Positions 60,840-64,000 of a stretch of 64,000 nt of DNA are shown here, in pieces. The notes beneath the pieces were generated by a model. The model made no database searches and was not told where the DNA came from. It saw nothing but the letters and a program-made list of their open reading frames with translations. The number at the start of each line of letters is the position of its first letter. The first letter of the stretch is position 1. The stretch is from the NCBI GenBank assembly GCA_013339765.2, contig CM023449.1, positions 15,971,811 through 16,035,810 on the forward strand, written 5' to 3'. The position numbers were made by a program, and so were the translations under genes. This DNA comes from Haemaphysalis longicornis (Eukaryota; Arthropoda; Arachnida; Ixodida; Ixodidae).

Positions 60840-61113
60840 GCCGAGCCACCATCGCACGCTAGGACCCGGTAGGGCCACTCATTGCTACCGCAAAGACGGG
60901 GGCAAGGGGTGCACGTAGAAAATGCCTGTCATAGTGTCAAATGTTTTTACTTGGCCCTCTACACCAATTCTTGGCCCTCTACACCAACAGAAATCTGAGA
61001 TACCTTTTATTATATATTCTGTACTTTATATTCTCACTTGAATAATCCTCACCATAGTACTGGCGCTCTTTGGCCTTGATGCCCTTGCGCCAAGAAAACC
61101 TAACATCATCATC
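60840..61113 (+). other. LINE 3' UTR with terminal stem-loop and CATCAT end
   Basis: A 19-bp stretch (TTCTTGGCCCTCTACACCA) is tandemly repeated near 60950-60985. Near the end, TGGCGC (61061-61066) pairs with GCGCCA (61087-61092) around a loop containing TCTTTGGCCT. The element stops at AACCTAACATCATCATC, immediately followed by the target duplication. Confidence 0.7.
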
Positions 61114-61128
61114 AAATGTGCACCATAA
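61114..61128 (+). repeat. Target-site duplication, right copy (15 bp)
   Basis: AAATGTGCACCATAA directly after the CATCAT end; identical to 55559-55573. Confidence 0.93.
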
Positions 61129-61622
61129 TACAGTGCTCTGGGTTGGCGCAGTCGGATTTGTGCATCTAATCCAATGACGGCTGGGCCATCGGCCAACATT
61201 CCGTCGACGACAAGCCTCAAGCATCAGCTCCTTACACACTTGGGGTTGCTCTGCCAGCGCTGCCGCTTTTTCATTCGAGACTTCGAGAGGGGACGAGTGT
61301 TTTGCCTTTCTGGGTGTCATTAAAAATTCGTAACGCTCTTCTTAACAATTGACTTCCGCACTTCCTAAAGCGCAGTGCAGTATTTTTATTCACCCCTTTT
61401 TTTCCGACATTTTTTCCTGTTTTTTGTTTTAATTCCCGAACTTTGGTTTCAATATTCTCGTTTAAATTTATATCTGAGGCATTCCTAGTAACAACTTAAT
61501 AGTTTCTTCGACCTTGATTATTGGTCGCTCACTTGATTGAATACGGGCCATTCATTAGGCGACATTATTATATCGACGGAGAAGGTGATCCCGCGAATCT
61601 AAACGTGGTGCTTGTGCCTCGC
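61129..61622. other. No gene recognised
   Basis: Unique-looking sequence between two LINE insertions; no ORF of interest. Confidence 0.5.
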
Positions 61623-61637
61623 GCAGTAAGTTAGAAC
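61623..61637 (+). repeat. Target-site duplication, left copy
   Basis: GCAGTAAGTTAGAAC; matches GCAGTAAGTTTAGAAC at 62792-62807 except for one T in the run. Confidence 0.8.
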
Positions 61638-62791
61638 TGCCTACAAGGCAGCTCTCGGTCTTCCATATACACCTCAAATGAGAAATTCTACAAGTGGGAG
61701 TGTGCAACACCTTTCGGGAGGTCACAGAGACTCTCCTAGAAGCCCAGAAAGAACGACTACTGAATACCAAGACTGGAAGAGAAATACTGAGAAGAGCCGG
61801 GTACTCAGTCCACTCAGAGTACATACAGAGAACGACAGAACTTTCTCCTCAACAAAGAGCAAGCCTCAAAATTGCACCGATTCCCCGAAAAATGAATCCC
61901 ACATACAACAAAGTAAGAAGACTAGCACGAACAAGATACATAAGGAAGACATACGGCAAAGACCCGTACGCAGTCTACACCGACGCGGCAACGAACAGCC
62001 GTGGCAACGCCTCAAGCGGTGGTAGTCAACTGCGACGGGAAAGCTCTTGACTTCCTAATGAGCAACAAACAGAACATACAAGAAGCCGAAACCACCCGCC
62101 ATCCTAATGCCATAAGGTGGGGCGAGCACAAAAAGAAAAATCTCACCATAATTACTGACTCCACGAGAGCAATTAGAAACCTAATTTGCGGAATAATTCC
62201 TAAAACAGCAAAGAATATAATGCTCTGATACCGAAAGGCAAACACAAAATAATATGGACACCGGCCATCAGGGACTGGAAGGAAATGAAAATGCGGACTC
62301 CTTCGCGAGGCAAATCATGGACCGCGGAGAGTCTGGGCATTCATACACCCTTCCTCCATACAGTGCGGCTACCGACCGACTCCGATTATGCCGACTAACC
62401 AGAAAAACAATGCCGACACCTCATCTTCTACTAGACGCAGAGGAGGGCCAGGAATATTAGGAAAATTCAGACAAATACCTACCCACATAAGTCTAGATTA
62501 GCACTCATGTTTCCGGATAGTATAACGAAGAATGCCAGAAATGCCATCAGAAGGCAGACCTCTTCCACACTATATGGAAACTGCCCGTCCATATGGCAAT
62601 AGAACAACTACAAGACATCAATAGAGTCCTGGGAAGCGGCACTGTCCAGCTCGGACCTCTCCAGTCAGCGAGAACTGCTGGAAAGAGGCAAGCTAGGGGC
62701 TTTCGCCACTGGAGTCCTGGAAATAGGATTCCACCCTTGACTCCACCCCCTCCTCTTCTACCTTTGTGAATAAAGTTTACCACCACCACCA
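61638..62791 (+). mobile_element. 5'-truncated LINE with RNase H and (ACC)n tail
   Basis: Begins within the reverse-transcriptase thumb (YKAALGLPYTP near 61640-61675). It continues with GVCNTFREVTETLLEAQKER and KTGREILRRAGYSV. RNase H remnants follow: YTDAATNSRGNAS near 61975-62010, IITDSTRAIRN near 62150 and TGHQGLEGNENADSFARQI near 62257-62310. The C-terminus has RLRLCRLTRKTMPTPH, then SIESWEAALSSSDLSSQREL, and a GAFATGVLEIGFHP end near 62700-62740. The 3' end is GAATAAAGTTTACCACCACC, a poly(A) signal plus ACC tail. Frameshifts and stops are present. It is a different family from the 55.6-kb LINE. Confidence 0.87.
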
Positions 62792-62807
62792 GCAGTAAGT
62801 TTAGAAC
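62792..62807 (+). repeat. Target-site duplication, right copy
   Basis: GCAGTAAGTTTAGAAC immediately after the ACC tail; partner of 61623-61637 with one extra T. Confidence 0.8.
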
Positions 62808-62879
62808 ACCCAGCCAGCCCACAAACAGCTTTGTTCTCCGCTGTTCAATGTGACAAGCGACGTGACTTCAAGGTTTCTC

Positions 62880-63830
62880 CTTCACATGCCGGGAGCGAGC
62901 GTGGGAGGGACAGCGTCGAGTTGTGCCGTTGTACGGCCGTGGGGCTAATATTTCCCCGCGGGCGGCCTTCCGCTGTCGAAAGACGAGTGAAGTGACGATT
63001 GTTTTCCGCTGCATGCCTCGGGATTCCCAGGCCTACTGTTCGAAAAAGCCGTTCACCTCACCCGGCGCCCCTCCAGGAAGCACCGCCATGCCCCACTGCG
63101 ATATCATGGGGGAGTTTTGCAGCAGGAGCGCCTCAACAGTCAATGCAGCAGCACATCGCCATCATCCTACCCAACGGGAGCATGCCCGACACGATGCATT
63201 CCCAGATCCTGGACACGATGTCCAGGAAGGCCCTAGCGCGGCAACCACTCCTCGGAGAATGGACGTGTTGGATGGAGCACGACCGCACTGAACTGGATGG
63301 GTTTCCAAGACCCAACACAGCTGCGCACCACTGGGACCAGCTGAGGCCGAACAAAGTACGTTGTTCGCCAATACCGAATGAAAGGGCGCAAATACTGCGT
63401 CCCTGTCGCCAGCTGGTGATGGCGCTTTAGCATGCGTGTGCCGGGTCGGCGCGAAAATTTCCCCCATCTTGCTGGCCAAGCACAGCGCAACTGGCTGGAT
63501 CACCGATGATGATGCCTTCCACTGCACTAAGGCGCTCGGGAAACGCTACGGAAAGGGCTTCACCATCCGCGCCAGCAAATACGCCGTCATCACCCAGTTA
63601 GTGTTCCCCATGGCGGCTTAGCCAACATCCGGCGCCTCTCGACATTGTCTGCAGCTCAGGTTTCCCAGCAAGCGCAACGCGGTCACAACGCGGCCGTGTG
63701 GGAATAAATGCCGTCCTCGCTGGCACTGGACGAAGTGTGCCCAACGACCGAATAATGGAAGCACGGTTATGAATTTGTGTAACAACTAATGTTTCATTAA
63801 ACTTGTTTAAGGATGGACATGGTGGCACTC
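62880..63830 (+). other. Unrecognised GC-rich block, possibly a processed transcript or repeat
   Basis: A compositional island with overlapping ORFs: 62999-63430 (143 codons, containing IIAIILPNG-like HIAIILPNGSMPDTMHSQI), 63436-63621 (61 codons ending KGFTIRASKYAVITQLVFP) and a 121-codon ORF on the other strand (63162-63527). The two plus-strand pieces lie in different frames and could be one broken reading frame. GGAATAAATG near 63700 resembles a poly(A) signal. I recognise no domain. It may be a retrocopy of a host mRNA or an unnamed repeat; neither can be settled by eye. The remaining 170 bases to the window end show nothing. Confidence 0.3.
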
Positions 63831-64000
63831 GTTTTGTTTAGCGCTTGGTTTGGTGCAGCGAGAAAAGCTCATGTCTAGGATGTGAAGAATAAGAGAAAGG
63901 GCCAAGTGCGTCTGGGGTCAGAAGAAGATAAGTGTCAGGCAAAACAGCTGCCAAGACGACCTTTCATAGATTTTAGCTACTTCTTTTTCTACCGGGTGTT

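Larger units (their letters stand above)
55574..61113 (+). mobile_element. Full-length I-group-like LINE, 5,540 bp
   Basis: Bounded by a perfect 15-bp target duplication. The element starts GGTCTGACCCGCCC, has a 5' UTR of about 275 bp with pyrimidine-rich sequence and AGGCGGCGAGGGTTAACCC, ORF1 (gag-like, CCHC), ORF2 (endonuclease, reverse transcriptase, RNase H), and a ~270-bp 3' UTR ending in a small stem-loop and AACCTAACATCATCATC. The combination of EEP endonuclease, reverse transcriptase, RNase H and a CCHC ORF1 is that of the I group of LINEs. It is structurally complete but both ORFs carry single-base indels, so it cannot now supply its own proteins. Two partial relatives lie at 1405-3225 and 27116-32257. 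Confidence 0.92.

Noticed and set aside
1..64000. Search for endogenous viral elements or toxin genes
   Set aside because: No viral structural or polymerase motifs were seen other than LINE and Penelope reverse transcriptases; no toxin-like gene was recognised.

Overview
The window looks like transposon-dense, gene-poor DNA from a hard-tick (Ixodida, probably metastriate) nuclear genome. No host protein gene, functional tRNA, rRNA, CRISPR array or prokaryotic operon could be supported. The tick assignment rests on the repeat content: tRNA-derived SINEs of the Ruka type, LINEs with gag-like CCHC knuckles and an RNase H domain, an RTE fragment with a GATGAA-type tail, and a Penelope-like element with a GIY-YIG domain. 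This is recognition from memory, not a database match.

Layout. 1-3.2 kb: a minus-strand LINE 5' end (endonuclease) lies head-to-head with a decayed plus-strand LINE. 7.2-7.7 kb: RTE 3' end. 10.5-10.9 kb: GC-rich dispersed repeat. 12.25 kb: a tight double hairpin. 15.9-16.7 kb: a minus-strand SINE split by a ~0.5 kb insertion. 18.6 kb: another SINE. 19.8-20.7 kb: possible solo-LTR-like block. 21.4 and 22.6-23.4 kb: minus-strand LINE fragments. 23.4-23.8 kb: GC-rich duplicated block. 27.1-32.3 kb: a decayed LINE interrupted by a second LINE in the opposite orientation. 35.3-36.3 kb: minus-strand LINE 3' end. 37.7-39.7 kb: two 3' halves of a Penelope-like element forming a near-perfect 0.92 kb inverted repeat. 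44 kb: LINE 3' end with a (CAT)n tail. 47.1, 48.5 and 50.2 kb: SINEs, the last with a perfect 14-bp target duplication. 51.6-52.6 kb: GC-rich repeats, one with a TATA-box-like motif. 55.6-61.1 kb: a structurally full-length I-group-like LINE (5.54 kb) between perfect 15-bp target duplications, with both ORFs broken by single-base indels. 61.6-62.8 kb: a 5'-truncated LINE of another family, also with a target duplication. 62.9-63.8 kb: an unrecognised GC-rich block.

How the parts relate. The three copies of the I-like LINE (1.4-3.2, 27.1-32.3 and 55.6-61.1 kb) can be aligned by eye and represent one family at different stages of decay. The last two share a small stem-loop just before the 3' end. 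The SINEs have no protein of their own and, by analogy with other SINEs, would have depended on LINE machinery. The strongest structural observations are the Penelope palindrome, the nested insertions with target duplications, and the double hairpin. I found no sign of a new multi-gene biological system.
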